Shown: in pieces, positions 43,910 to 58,500 of the stretch
How the letters are laid out: every line of letters begins with the position of its first letter
Position numbering within the stretch: position 1 is the first letter of the stretch
Assembly: GCA_022606425.2 (NCBI GenBank)
Contig: JAHDVF020000106.1
Span: forward strand, 186,001-250,000
Reading direction: 5' to 3'
Length of the DNA: 64,000 nt
Origin: Lepidostoma basale
Taxonomy: Eukaryota; Arthropoda; Insecta; Trichoptera; Lepidostomatidae
Program-made: the position numbers and the translations under genes
The notes under the pieces: model-generated
Databases searched by the model: none
Told to the model about the DNA's origin: nothing
The model's input: the letters and a program-made list of their open reading frames with translations, nothing else

Positions 43910-46900
43910 AACATGTTTTATTTAATATTTATAACTCAGTACATAACTTAATACCCGACTAACACAACCAACAAATAATATACGTAATTCCAGCAAAATT
44001 GATCATAGTAGTATGTAGGATGTGACATAATGTGTCATTGCTCAGAATTGGACTCTCATTCAAGTGGTTATTACTTATGTTAATCATAAAACAAAGAAAG
44101 TTTATTTTTTTAAATATATAACAGCATTTTATAACAGAAGAAAATTCATAGTAAACAAAAGATTTTTGCACTAACACATAAAAACATATTTTTTTAAAAC
44201 ATAGGATCGGACTGAAGTCTACCAACCATACAAACATAAATTATTTTTATTGTTCTAATAATGCAATATTGGACTATTGCTTAATCCTTAGAATGCCAAA
44301 AGATATATCATTGTTGCGTAAATTCATCGATAAATGCTTATGCTTACAACGTTCATATTTGCCTAAAAGATGATTCATAAATACTGCAATTTCAATACTT
44401 TCTGAACCTTAGTAATGCATATCGCTTGGATGCTCGTACGAATAAGCAAGGGAGAAAGAAATACCACACATGCGGTAGATGGTAGCTATCTCTTTCACAC
44501 GAACAATGAAGTATATTGAATTTATTTATATATATATTTTTTTTCATAATTAATTACGGGTGGTGGCATTTTTCACTAGTATTTTGATCAACATCATAGC
44601 AGCCAAAGGGTCAAGGTAATGTAGATTATACTGCATTACAAGAATTCAATATTTGTATTGGTACATAAATTCTCAAAGCAATGACATATTTCACAATAAA
44701 TATTTAATTGAATTATGTAATTTCGTTTGGTGATCACAAATCAAACATCCAAGATCTTTAATAGTTAAGATTAAGAGTTTACTGTATGAAAGTAAAATTA
44801 AATTAAAATGCAGATATTATTTACTTTTTCAGCCAATCATTATGTCAAACTAATTGTGGTAGGTACTAATAGGTTTTAAGATTAGATTTAATTTGAAGAC
44901 CCACCAAATACACGAAACTGCCTGCGACGACCGTTTTCATTGGATTTTAATATTTTAAATGAATCATTCAAAATAATCTCAGAACAACTTGAGATATTAA
45001 ATGTTATTTTTATATACATACACACAAATCATTGGATATTGCATTTGTGCTGAAACAGAAATCTAAATGCAATAAAAAAAACTCTTTCAAAATGGTAATA
45101 AAACTTTGTAATCATACTTTTATATACACTCAGGAAGACATCTCAGAAACGCATTTCCACATCAATACATAACTCGGGAAATTCATTTATTTTGTATTCT
45201 TTTCATTTTATACTACACATTATATTAAAAATTCATAACAGTGTTGGCGTTTCGAAATAAAATTTAAATTGTAAACCTTGCTTTGCATAAAAGTAGCACC
45301 AAAACACTGTCTATTTTAAACAAAATCACACGATTTCTTAACAGAGATTATTTTTACACACACAAGATAACACAATTTAAACCTAGAGAAACAGAATCAA
45401 CAGAGAATTGATGACCAAATGAAAGAAAAACAAACTGTTCTGAATTTTGTTAATATATGAAAAATGTTTACAGTGTCAACAAAATATTGTAATAAATGTA
45501 TTTGATCCATATTCGTACACATTTTCTAGTCAAATTTGTGTACCCAGAATAACTTATAACAATTGTAATATACTCTTATATATGTAGTTATGATTATTAA
45601 CTTATTAATTCAAAATTGAAGAATGTATTAGTAATAAGTATTAAAATAATGCACAGCTTCTAAAAAATAAATCTGTAGTTAAAACTGGGTACTCGACACA
45701 AATTTAAAAAATTATCAGATGAATTTTACATAAATTAAAAAAAAAAACCTAATCAACATTTTAATGCATTCCAAATCAATTTTTAACACATTTAAAACCA
45801 GTGACTCAGAGGACGTGGTAGGCCCAAGTTGACATCAACAGGAGTCTCAAAATAGACCGGGTCCCACGTATGCTGACAGACAGTTCTGGATACGATAGAG
45901 AAGAGACAACCCCAAATAATTGGGACATAGGTTAAAAAAAATATTTAAAATCAATGATTCATATGATGCCTGCATTTAGAAAACTATTGCTAAAAAAACA
46001 TATATGTATTTTTTTAATTATACATGTGTTAGTATTTGATTCGATAACTAGTAAAATATAACCTGAGTTGATATTTGATTAAGCAATAAGTATTTGATCG
46101 GATTTCACAATAGTACAGATGACTCAATTCAATAAATTTACTGACACATTTATTATAAGAATCTGACGATACTTAATTTAAATAAAATTCTTTTTGTACT
46201 TTAATTATTTAAATTGTAAAGTAATCCTCACAATTAATTTTCATTAAAAATTTAACTAAAGATCATGCATTTCTGCCACACAAATAATATGTTTCACTGG
46301 ATAATAATCGCTATCATACTTTCTTCGAGGTGAGCGCACGCCAACATATCTATTCAAGAGTACAATATTTTTCACATTTTTAAAACTATAATTCCCTTCT
46401 ATTACTTGTTTTATTTATCACAATAATGGAATATATTTAGTTTAAAAAAAAAATTCAATCTAATTAAATATAATGCCATGTTCAATTATATATTTTTTTC
46501 TCTATCTAATCATGTACCTAGTTCAATGGCATTATTAATTCAAACAAAAAGGTCAGTTAATCTGGGATAATATATGTACAAAGAAAGACTAAATATGATT
46601 TTGACTTTTTTAGGTGTATCATTTAACTTCAATGAAAATAATATCAGATAAAATATTTCAAATAAATCCATAATATTGAAGTACGGAAATTTGGTTGATT
46701 TATTTATATTTATAGAAAAGGCTAATACATTTAGAAAATATTAAAATATATAGGCAAAAGCAATATTTTTAGCAGATCAGACCTTTAAAAGAAAATCTTC
46801 TGGAGTCATTTTGACGAAAGTATAACAGTGAGTTGTTAGCGGAACTAGAAAAAAAATGAAATACTTTTTATTACCATTATTTACAAAATGAACTTTTACC

Positions 46901-46980
46901 AAAAAGTTTCAATAACCAATATTAATATAATCAAATGATTTTACTGAAATCTCTTGATGGAAGTTCATTTTAAATAATAA
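43910..46980. other. AT-rich intergenic stretch with one LINE-like scrap
   Basis: Mostly featureless. 45800-45935 ('gactcagaggacgtggtagg' to 'gggacatagg') reads like a worn LINE polymerase tail. No genes seen. Confidence 0.35.
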
Positions 46981-46984
46981 TTAA

Positions 46985-47085
46985 ATAAAACAATGTTTTT
47001 TAACTACTTCCATTTTTGTCTTTATTTCGACAGCGAAATAAAGACAAAAGTGGATGTAGTTAAAAAACATCGCAATATTAATATT
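46985..47085. repeat. Perfect-type hairpin, foldback family F
   Basis: 'gttttttaactacttccatt tttgtctttatttcg' faces 'cgaaataaagacaaaagtgg atgtagttaaaaaac' with almost no loop. The arm 'ttaactacttcca' is also in the element at 0.4 kb. Confidence 0.85.
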
Positions 47086-48024
47086 TTGAATGTTCATAAC
47101 AAAAAACAAATGAAGATCAAAGCATATACAAAACAAATCAAATATATAAAAATACAAGTAAAATGTACAATTTTTTTTTTTTTAACAAAATCCAAGTAGA
47201 AAATATTTTCTTTATACATAAATAGAAATTCTATATTAATATAAATGAATTAACTGTTAAAGCAAACTATTTGTTAACAACATAATCTATAACGTTTTGA
47301 GTGTGTGTTGGAATGTAATATATTTCTTTTAGAAGAAAAAAAATAGAGATAAAAAGTTCAACTGGAATACACAACAATACAAATCAAGAGAATAAAATCA
47401 TTTTGAAAAATACATTGCAATTACCATTTTATTCTTCATTCCAATAATACTGAAAATATATTTTTTATATTGAATCAAAATTCCATTGATGGACAAATGT
47501 TTTGAAATACGAACTAATCAGATAAATAAAGTACGTAATACGCAGAATTGCTATTGTACCGGACGTGTAATGCGCAGAAATATTTTAGTTTGTTTTTACA
47601 AGCATGCTTTTAGGATTAAAATATAATAAAAACACTTTCAAAGCAAAAACATACTGTTCTGTCATTAATTGAAGTTTCTTATATTTTGGAATTAAATCAC
47701 AGATACACCAAAAGTCCAGGTAGGTGGAAAAATATTTTTGTGTAGGTCCATTACGTCCAATTCAACTATCCTTTGTGGAGAAGGTTAGGAAGGCCAATTC
47801 CATTTGTCCAGGGACTCAAATAACAAATAGTTGTCATATAAAATATATAAATATATAATAAGCACTAACGAATCCATCTCAATGTTTAAAGTACAAGTTT
47901 CACTGTCACACAGTCCGCAAACCAGAGATATCCATTTGTGGGTTTCGGGAATATTTCCAAAGGCGGACGTTTGATCGGTTATAAAGTGTAAGCGAACACG
48001 GCAGCTGGGTGGCACCGTCACACA
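47086..48024. other. 3' flank / 3' UTR region of the ZnT7-type gene
   Basis: Downstream of the minus-strand stop codon; the first few hundred bases (48024-47500) should be 3' UTR. No other feature. Confidence 0.4.
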
Positions 48025-50280
<2,256 letters not shown>

Positions 50281-50523
50281 GGCGTCGGTTCTCCTTATAT
50301 ATGAAGTCTCCAAGACTATTTGTCCTGGATGACTTCTGGTGGAACTCGGTCTCTTTTGAGATCCCTGTTGATAAGTCCCATCTACGCCAACTTGGGCCTA
50401 CGACTGCCTCTAAGTCGCTGGTCCAGTGGAAAAATAATATTTTATTAATATTAAAATGTTGTATCTACACGAGTGAATTCGGTGGTTATTTCTGACTCTT
50501 CTATTATATATTCCTTTTAGGGC

Positions 50524-50693
50524 AAGGCCACACCGAAGTGCCCGAGTCGGAGGCTAGGGGAACACCTGGTAAACCAACGTATGGCGTACTATGGGACCGG
50601 CCACACTATAAGGTTCACGCCAAGCGGGTGATCACAAGCCACCTGCGTAAAGATGCCAACCTAGCCTCCGACCCTGGCACTTCGGTGTGGCGT
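50524..50693. repeat. Foldback MITE, about 170 bp
   Basis: The left arm 'aaggccacaccgaagtgcc..gagtcggaggctagg' pairs with the right arm 'cctagcctccgac..ggcacttcggtgtggc', about 30 bp of stem. GC-rich. No family name known to me. Confidence 0.85.
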
Positions 50694-50849
50694 ACCGTAG
50701 GTATGTCAGGAGCCAAATATTCATAAATATCATTTTTTTAGACTTATTTCATTACAAAATTTGTTATCTTGAAGACGATTCATTTTATATTTTTTTCAGT
50801 AGCGATAACGTATACAATTTCCCTCTCAGTATATAAAAAAAAACTTAGT

Positions 50850-51143
50850 CTGGTGTTGTTCCGGATACCGATTTTCCCGGAAAATCAAACAGGCGCCAAT
50901 TAATTTAGCAAAATAAGGTGTAAATTGGTTTTTTCCTAGGCTCATTTATTGATTATGAAATTACAAACTTTACTGCAAAAACATGTATGTATGTAGTACA
51001 TGTACATAAAAAGCTTACATTACTCTACATCAGAGATTTTTTTATTAACAAGATTTCCTTGTCTTTTTGCGCTTCATCATCTCAGCTTGTCCGGATAATT
51101 AACGTTCCGATTAACTGACGTTCGGATAAACGACGTTCTACTG
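50850..51143. mobile_element. Pogo-like MITE, worn
   Basis: The right end 'cggataaacgacgttctactg' followed by TA matches pogo-type ends; the left end around 'ttgttccggataccg' is degraded. Confidence 0.45.
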
Positions 51144-51359
51144 TAGTATGTTATTGTCGAGTAAAATATTTTACTTATAATAATGAGACAAGATAAACAT
51201 GGAAAATAATTTAAATATGTATGATTTTAGTGATTTTACAATAGAGACAATCGGTTTGTGATCAATAAAATTATGAACACTTCCATTTTTAGTCAGAGAG
51301 CAGTTAGATTTTTTTTATAGAATTTACTGAATGACATAATAAGTGCATTAACTTATTTT

Positions 51360-51636
51360 TCGAACTATCGATGACCGAATGCCTTGCCGCAGTTTTTTGA
51401 AAAGCTAACCGGAAATTTAAAACAAAATGGTTGCGTTCACCAACCTAGCGAATTGTACAGGAAGTCAACAGCAACGTCTTTCGGTGAACACTCGACGCTG
51501 TTACCGACGTTTCATGTCCTATATCCCGCTTCTAGTGTGTATGTGGAATGAAATAACATATTTATTTAATCTTCTTCGCCGATAGTAGTGTTAATTGTCG
51601 TATTTAAGTTTATATTAGTTATCAGTTTAACTAAAT
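51360..51636 (+). promoter_or_regulatory. Promoter / 5' UTR region of the Rox8-type gene
   Basis: GC-richer, repeat-free stretch directly upstream of the ATG. 'ctatcgatgacc' at about 51365 resembles the DREF core (TATCGAT) used by housekeeping promoters in flies. The transcription start is not determinable. Confidence 0.35.
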
Positions 51637-52500
51637 ATGGGCGACGAAAGCCATCCCAAAACTCTATACGTCGGTAATCTCGACGTGACGGTGACAGAAG
51701 ATTTCTTGTGTGCACTTTTCTCACAAATCGGGGAAGTAAAGGGTTGCAAGATTATACGAGAGCCCGGCAATGATCCATATGCCTTTATCGAGTTTACCAC
51801 GCATACATCGGCGGCGACAGCTTTGGCCGCCATGAACAAACGGGTCTTCCTTGAAAAAGAAATGAAGGTAAACTGGGCGACGAGTCCTGGCAACCAGCCC
51901 AAAACTGACACCAGCAATCATCATCACATCTTTGTCGGTGACTTATCGCCGGAGATCGAGACCCAGACCCTGCGAGAAGCCTTTGCTCCTTTCGGCGAAA
52001 TATCTAACTGTAGAATCGTCAGAGACCCGCAGACGTTAAAGTCGAAAGGTTATGCTTTCGTCTCGTTTGTAAAAAAGGCAGAGGCCGAAAACGCCATCGC
52101 CGCCATGAACGGCCAATGGCTGGGCTCACGCTCCATTAGAACAAATTGGTCAACCAGGAAACCTCCCGCTGTCAGGCCGAATGAAGGTGGGACCAACAAC
52201 AAGAGAGGCAAGCAGCCTACGTTCGAGGAAGTTTATAACCAGAGTTCTCCCACCAATTGTACAGTTTACTGCGGAGGATTCACTAACAACGTTATATCCG
52301 AGGACCTCATGCAAAACACGTTCTCCCCATTCGGACAAATTCAGGACATTAGGGTTTTCAAAGATAAAGGATATGCCTTTATAAGGTTTACAACCAAAGA
52401 GGCCGCAACACATGCCATAGAATCCACTCACAATACAGAAATTAGCGGTCACACGGTGAAGTGCTTCTGGGGCAAGGAAAACGGAGGTGGAGATGGACAG
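51637..52500 (+). CDS. Rox8: Rox8 exon 1 (RRM1-RRM3)
   Basis: 288 codons, ATG at 51637, donor gtaacc after GGGDGQ, phase 0. Reading through the donor adds nine residues and a stop. Confidence 0.95.
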
Positions 52501-55500
52501 GTAACCCACTTTTGTCTCTTGAAGTCTTAACGCTTGTCATCCTGAGTCATCACACTCTCGCCTTTGTCTTCCCTCTCTTTTGTCAATTACATTTCAAGCT
52601 TATCTTAATGCCACTCAAATCAAAATGTCTGTTAATCAATTCCTTTACATATAAAAATACATTATTAGTATCTCCTGTGTTGATTTGTCCTTGATTTTTC
52701 TATATTCAGAGTGACCTTGAACCTACCATTGGATCTTAAATTTTTGAAATTGCCAATGTTTAATTTTAAAAGTGATTATTTTAGATACCATTGTATTGAG
52801 TACAATATTTACATAGCTTGTTAACATAAACTGGTTAATTTAACCCACATAGTTTTATACAGAATTTGGGATAAACATCTTTACATCACATTTGATACGA
52901 CATCCTCAATAAATGTAATTTGAAAATTTCTGTTCAATTGAATTTAGGAAAATGTTCTTGAAAATAATGGAATGATACCCGTTACCAGCTTGTCACAGTG
53001 CAACACATTGGGCTCAGATAAAGGGGGTGACTCATAATGCTTATATTTTGGACAAGCGTGGAAGATTAATTCATGGGTGGGACTTAAATTACCAACCGCA
53101 TTTGTCACTCATTTCATTTGTTTCAATTGCACTTTCTCTTTGTTTTGAGATTATATATAATTCTATACTTAAATATATATTATTTATTTACATTTTTATT
53201 CGCATGTTATCAAAGTGAAAATATTTTCGTTAATTGTCTGATCGGAATTTGAATATAACTAGTTTTTGGTTGTTTTTATATATTTTATTTGGGTTGTAAC
53301 AGGCTTCTTACTCCACACGCCACCTGTCACAACAACCCCACATGGACCTTGTGTAAACGATAAACAAAAACATGTAAACAAGTGTACGTAAAGTCGCGTG
53401 TTTATGTTTTTGCAATTTTTACACGTCGGCACATCCGCGCTTTGGTTTCACTTTTAAATTCATTAACATGTTTTGTTATTTTTGGCATGTTCCTGTCGTA
53501 TAATTACATTATCGTCCCCGAGCCGTCTCTACTGTAGCAAGTTTCTTTGATCTTTCGTTAATAATATTTTCACAAACGTTTTTTTTAAATCAATACGGTT
53601 GAATTTACTTGAAATCTTCTGAATATTACAGTAAAACCTACAAATACAAGGAATCCAGCTGCATTTTTTTCCTGATAATATTTGATATCAGGAATATCTT
53701 CAAAATATTAACAAACATGAGATTTGCTTGTAAAGTCAAAATTATAATGCTTTTCAAAAATAAATCATCAAAGTCGGTCATTTGAGATAGGATTAGTTTT
53801 TTTTCTTTTAACTATCTTTCTATTTTGCTACTTTTAAGTTTGAAATATATAAACATATTTGTATTTGTAGTACAGATATTGAAATATTTAATTAGATTTA
53901 TTGTTTCTTGAACAATGATGTAAAATTCATTTGATAATGCCTTAAAAGGGCGAAACATGTCATTGCCATAAAATATAATAAAACTTCTAGAAAACTGATG
54001 TTTTCATTCGTATTAATTATTTAATTAGAGTTATAATTTAGCTGCATAAAAATGGCTGGTTATAATTTTGTTTACTAATCCACCGTAGTTCTGGTGTATA
54101 CGGCCCATCGTTTTTGTGTCAATACAATTTACCTTTCCCTTTTATAAGGCCATTTCAACCCCCTGTGGGCATTTCGCAAAATCACATTATTATGGCATGT
54201 TGCAATTATTTACAATTGATAATAATTTGGTATTTCCACCCTCCAGCAGTGTTGTGTCGTAAAATAAAGTAGTTTTTTTTTATTTTATTTTATGTGAATT
54301 GTTTCTTGTTCAATTTTGGAATAAAAAAATTGTTTTCATGTTTATTGGCGCTCAGTCATAGGATATGATATTTTACAATGTACAATTATATCATTTTAAT
54401 TACTTGATATGGTTACACATACTTTTTATTTTATAATGTTTCAAAAATTCACTTTGAGAATCAGTATTTTGTTTTTGGCATGTTTACAATTTGACTAATT
54501 ATAACATCTGCATTCCATTTACATTCATTTAATGAAGATCATGACCATTCATTTTGATTGAAATCTCTTGTCTTGTATAGTTTGCGTGTGAGTCCCACAC
54601 GAGTACCCGAATGAAGTTATATAACACCAGACTTGTAATGCTTATGATAATTTATTGGTCTTCCAGTATTTTCAGTTCTTTTAGGAGATCATTCCCACAA
54701 ATATATTTGCCCAGATATTTCGGGCACAAGTTCGGTCAGTCTTAACATAAATTATGGACCCAACACATTGTCCAGAGTTCAATGGTAGGCTATTTGAGTT
54801 CCCTCTTTATTTTATTTTTTATACTTAGTCTGTGACGCTGTTATTTTAAAATTAATGTTTTGTACTGAACACATTTTTGTTTACTTCCGTGTTAAGTATG
54901 ATTAACAGATTTTTCATTTTTAACCAGGTGTTGAGCACCATAACTACACTTGCACTCTTTAAGAGCATTGGAGGACTGCGGAGGAATGTACAAAAGTATT
55001 TCAGAGCTCGCGCTTGATATTTGCTGCTGTAATATACTCATTCACTTCTCTGTTAGTAATATTTTCTATTTCACTTTTCAAACTAATTGTCAAATAAATC
55101 TTTACACATTTATTCCTTCGAGAGATTTGCATGTTACAATTTTTATTTTACTTTTCTCTGTCTATGTAAAACTTATTTGGGGAAAATAATAGATTTCAGT
55201 TCGAGACAAAATGACTCTGTAAGCAATCGTATTGCTTAACTTGTTTTTAATGGAAATATTTAATCATTTTTAAAGTGTTACAAGTGACTTGTTCAGAATT
55301 TTTTTATTACTGTAATGGACAACAAATAGGGTATATTTTGATTAGTTTTTTTACTTTACTATTATTATACAGTATATAGTACAGAACAAGTTATTAGGTT
55401 AGTATGATTGTATTTGAGAAAAACTACTTTTCATCGATGTTACTAATATGTTTGATCCCCTTCCACAGTACTTACTTTTTTATAGAATTTTCTGCAGCTC

Positions 55501-58500
55501 GATGTTGCAAAGTGCCAAAAGAGAAATCTCCCAGTTTTTAGGTCTGTTTTTTTAATCACGGTCGTTAGATTTCAGAAAGGAAAAAAAACTGGTGGAACAT
55601 GCCTACCTCCCTAAATCTTGATTTTCTTTGCAAATAATTTAAATTCAATTAGAAAGTGTCCTCTGATAATTGTCATTTTAACTTATTTTTGTATAACCCA
55701 CATTAAATAACAATACTAACTTCTGTGCGCGGCGTGAATAATGTAATTGGGCAAAAGCGTAATAATAAAGTTATCACTTTTACGCATACTATATTTTCAT
55801 CGTAGTATCTATGGCCTTGTTTCTGTTGGTTCCTGATGACAATTTACTTTAAGCTTTACTCGCTTTGATACCAATTTTACAAATGACAGAATAGACTACT
55901 AAATTAATTATTAAAGTTATTTAGATTTTTTTTTTTAAATGTTATCGCACTTCTGTTTTTTGAAACAAATGGTTTCGGCAGCGGTGCTGCTATTCCAGTC
56001 TGAAGACAGAGACGTAAGTAGATTTAAAATATAAAACTCTGTTTTCTTTTCGTTTTAGAATGTGATGTTTTCTAATTAATTGGTTGGTGTTCTTGTTCTA
56101 TTTATATTTTATGTAGTATTTATGACCGTTTTTAATTTTCTTTCTAATACCCGTTTGATGAACCAATAATTTCATATAATCTTCATCTCTAGGAATTAAA
56201 TAATTTTACAAACAACTATTTTGAAACTAATATTTGAGCTTAGTATTTTTACAACATTTGATTTCACTTTTCACAGACATGTTTTGCTTACAACACAACC
56301 TTTTTCAATGCACAAAATTTTAACAATGAAATAAAACAAAGTGCTCATTTATATACTGAAAAGGATATATTAGTGATCACTCTATTTTATTTTATTGTTA
56401 AAATGTTGTACATTGAAAAAGGTTGTGTCATAACCGAAACATGTCTGTGAAAAGTGTAATAAAGTGTTGTAAAAATACGAAGTGCAGTTATATTTATTCA
56501 AATATGAATCCACAACACAAAGTGAAGGCGCATATAGAAGCAATATTTGAGCCTTTATTTGAAAACTGTGTTGTGTATGTTGCAAGGTTTATCATTTTTA
56601 TATGTCAGAATGATCTTATCACCTTAAGATAATTATCATTCATCAATGTGTACTTTACAATGGAAATAATGAAATTATTCTTCAACTCCTTGATCAATCA
56701 TTTCCGAGTTTGTCGGATTATTTCATCGGAATTAGCACAGATGCAAATGATAGTCTAATCACAAAGATGGGTTTTAAAACTCTACACAAAATCGTTTGAT
56801 ATTTTACCACATTTTTATAAAAGTGATTGAAGTATATCTATCATAATTAACCCTTTCCAAAATCATTTATAATACGTATAAAAAATATTTAATATGTAAT
56901 AATAGTAAATTTTATATGGATTTTTCAAAAGTCAACATATAAAACGGAAGATCTAATTTATTTTATATATTTTTATTTATTTATTTCAAGTGTCTGCTTC
57001 CATCTACGATTTCTATTTATTTATTATTTTTATATTATTTAATTTATTTTTACGTTAAAATTTTCTTTTTCTTTTCATAACTGTTGTGATGTAGGATTTG
57101 TGAGTTTAGAATCTATGTAGATCTTAATTTTTCTCTTCTCTATACAGGTTAGATAGAATAGTTTGAATTAATAATGCATATTATATGTAATGTCCTCAAC
57201 AATAAATTAAACCATATCAATAGGAAAATGAATATATTTTACTTTATAAACTCGGGAACATTTTCATAATCAGTGGTGCTATAACCCACTTTGGCATCCT
57301 CCAGAAATTTACACCACTTGCTCCTGTTCAAATTGTGTAAAAAAAAAGGATTTCAAGTAAAAAAAAATTGTATGTTATATATAAATTTCAATAGTCATTC
57401 TGAGAGAGTAAACCACGCGGCCATCTTGAAAGTGATAGCAGTAAACAAAAAAACAATTTTAGCATATGAATTACTTTTAGCTGTTTTTTTTTGTATCATA
57501 AGAATGATATATGATATAACAATTGAGATAAAAAAATATGCTTTTAAAAAATCTTGTTTTGGTGTTTATCATAATAATAAAAAAATTGTATACTTATGTT
57601 TATAAATAGTTATTCAGATAAAAAAAAGTTTGTGTCATTTGTTAATTAATTTCTGGATATCCTGTATGATGCTAAAGGGTGTGTTATGCAAAATAATGAA
57701 GGGATCAGAGGTTACATAATGAACGGAAATAATGAATGGTAAAGAAAGTATATGTAAACAACATAAACGAAGACCGAAAATGAGGCACTATCAACTATTA
57801 AATGTCGGCCATGCGACGAATCGGAGAAATCAAAGTGTGGTGGTCTATTCTTTCTGCTTACCCTTTTGGGAGATGGCTCGATGGTTAGTTAGTTAGTTGG
57901 TTTGCTTAAGACTGAAACACGTCGTGTTTTATTCTGAAACGTGAAATTTATTGTCATGTATCTCGTTAAAAGTTGTATTGGTATCTCCCATTAGAATGTG
58001 ACGTGATAGTGTTTGTTATAAGGCGTGTGTGTCTTGTTGCAGAACTTGGCGGGGGCGCAGCAGCAGCAGCTCACGGCGCAGGGGGCGCAGTACCCGTACA
58101 CCACCAACTATCAGCAGCAGATGAGCTACTGGTATCCACAGGTGAATTTTACGTTCTATTTTTAAAATTAAGAGAATATTTTTTATCCTAACAAACTTAT
58201 CTTGAGTCGACGCAGCGTAAGGAAAGAACCCTGCCATTGTATTGTACTATAACAGGGTTTCCCAATCTTTTTCTGCAATCACTTCGTAAACCCAGTAATT
58301 TTAACAGAACCCTTAGTTTATTTTTTAGGTTGGGTAATTATTTTTAAATATAAAATTATAATATAATAGATGTAATGACCGATGATTTTCAAATCAAATC
58401 AAGTCAGTTTATTTCATCAATAGACATTACAAAATAAATTTTTAAGGCATCTATTGAGAACAGGTAAAATAATATATTGTGTATAGCAAACTACCAGAAA

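Noticed and set aside
50538..50726. 62-codon frame MPESEARGTPGKPTYGVL..
   Set aside because: Coincides exactly with the arms of a foldback MITE.
52150..52509. 119-codon minus-strand frame within Rox8 exon 1
   Set aside because: Antisense of the RRM3 coding region.
57291..57605. 104-codon plus-strand frame in Rox8 intron 1
   Set aside because: Lys/Ile/Phe-rich AT-driven composition with no motif.
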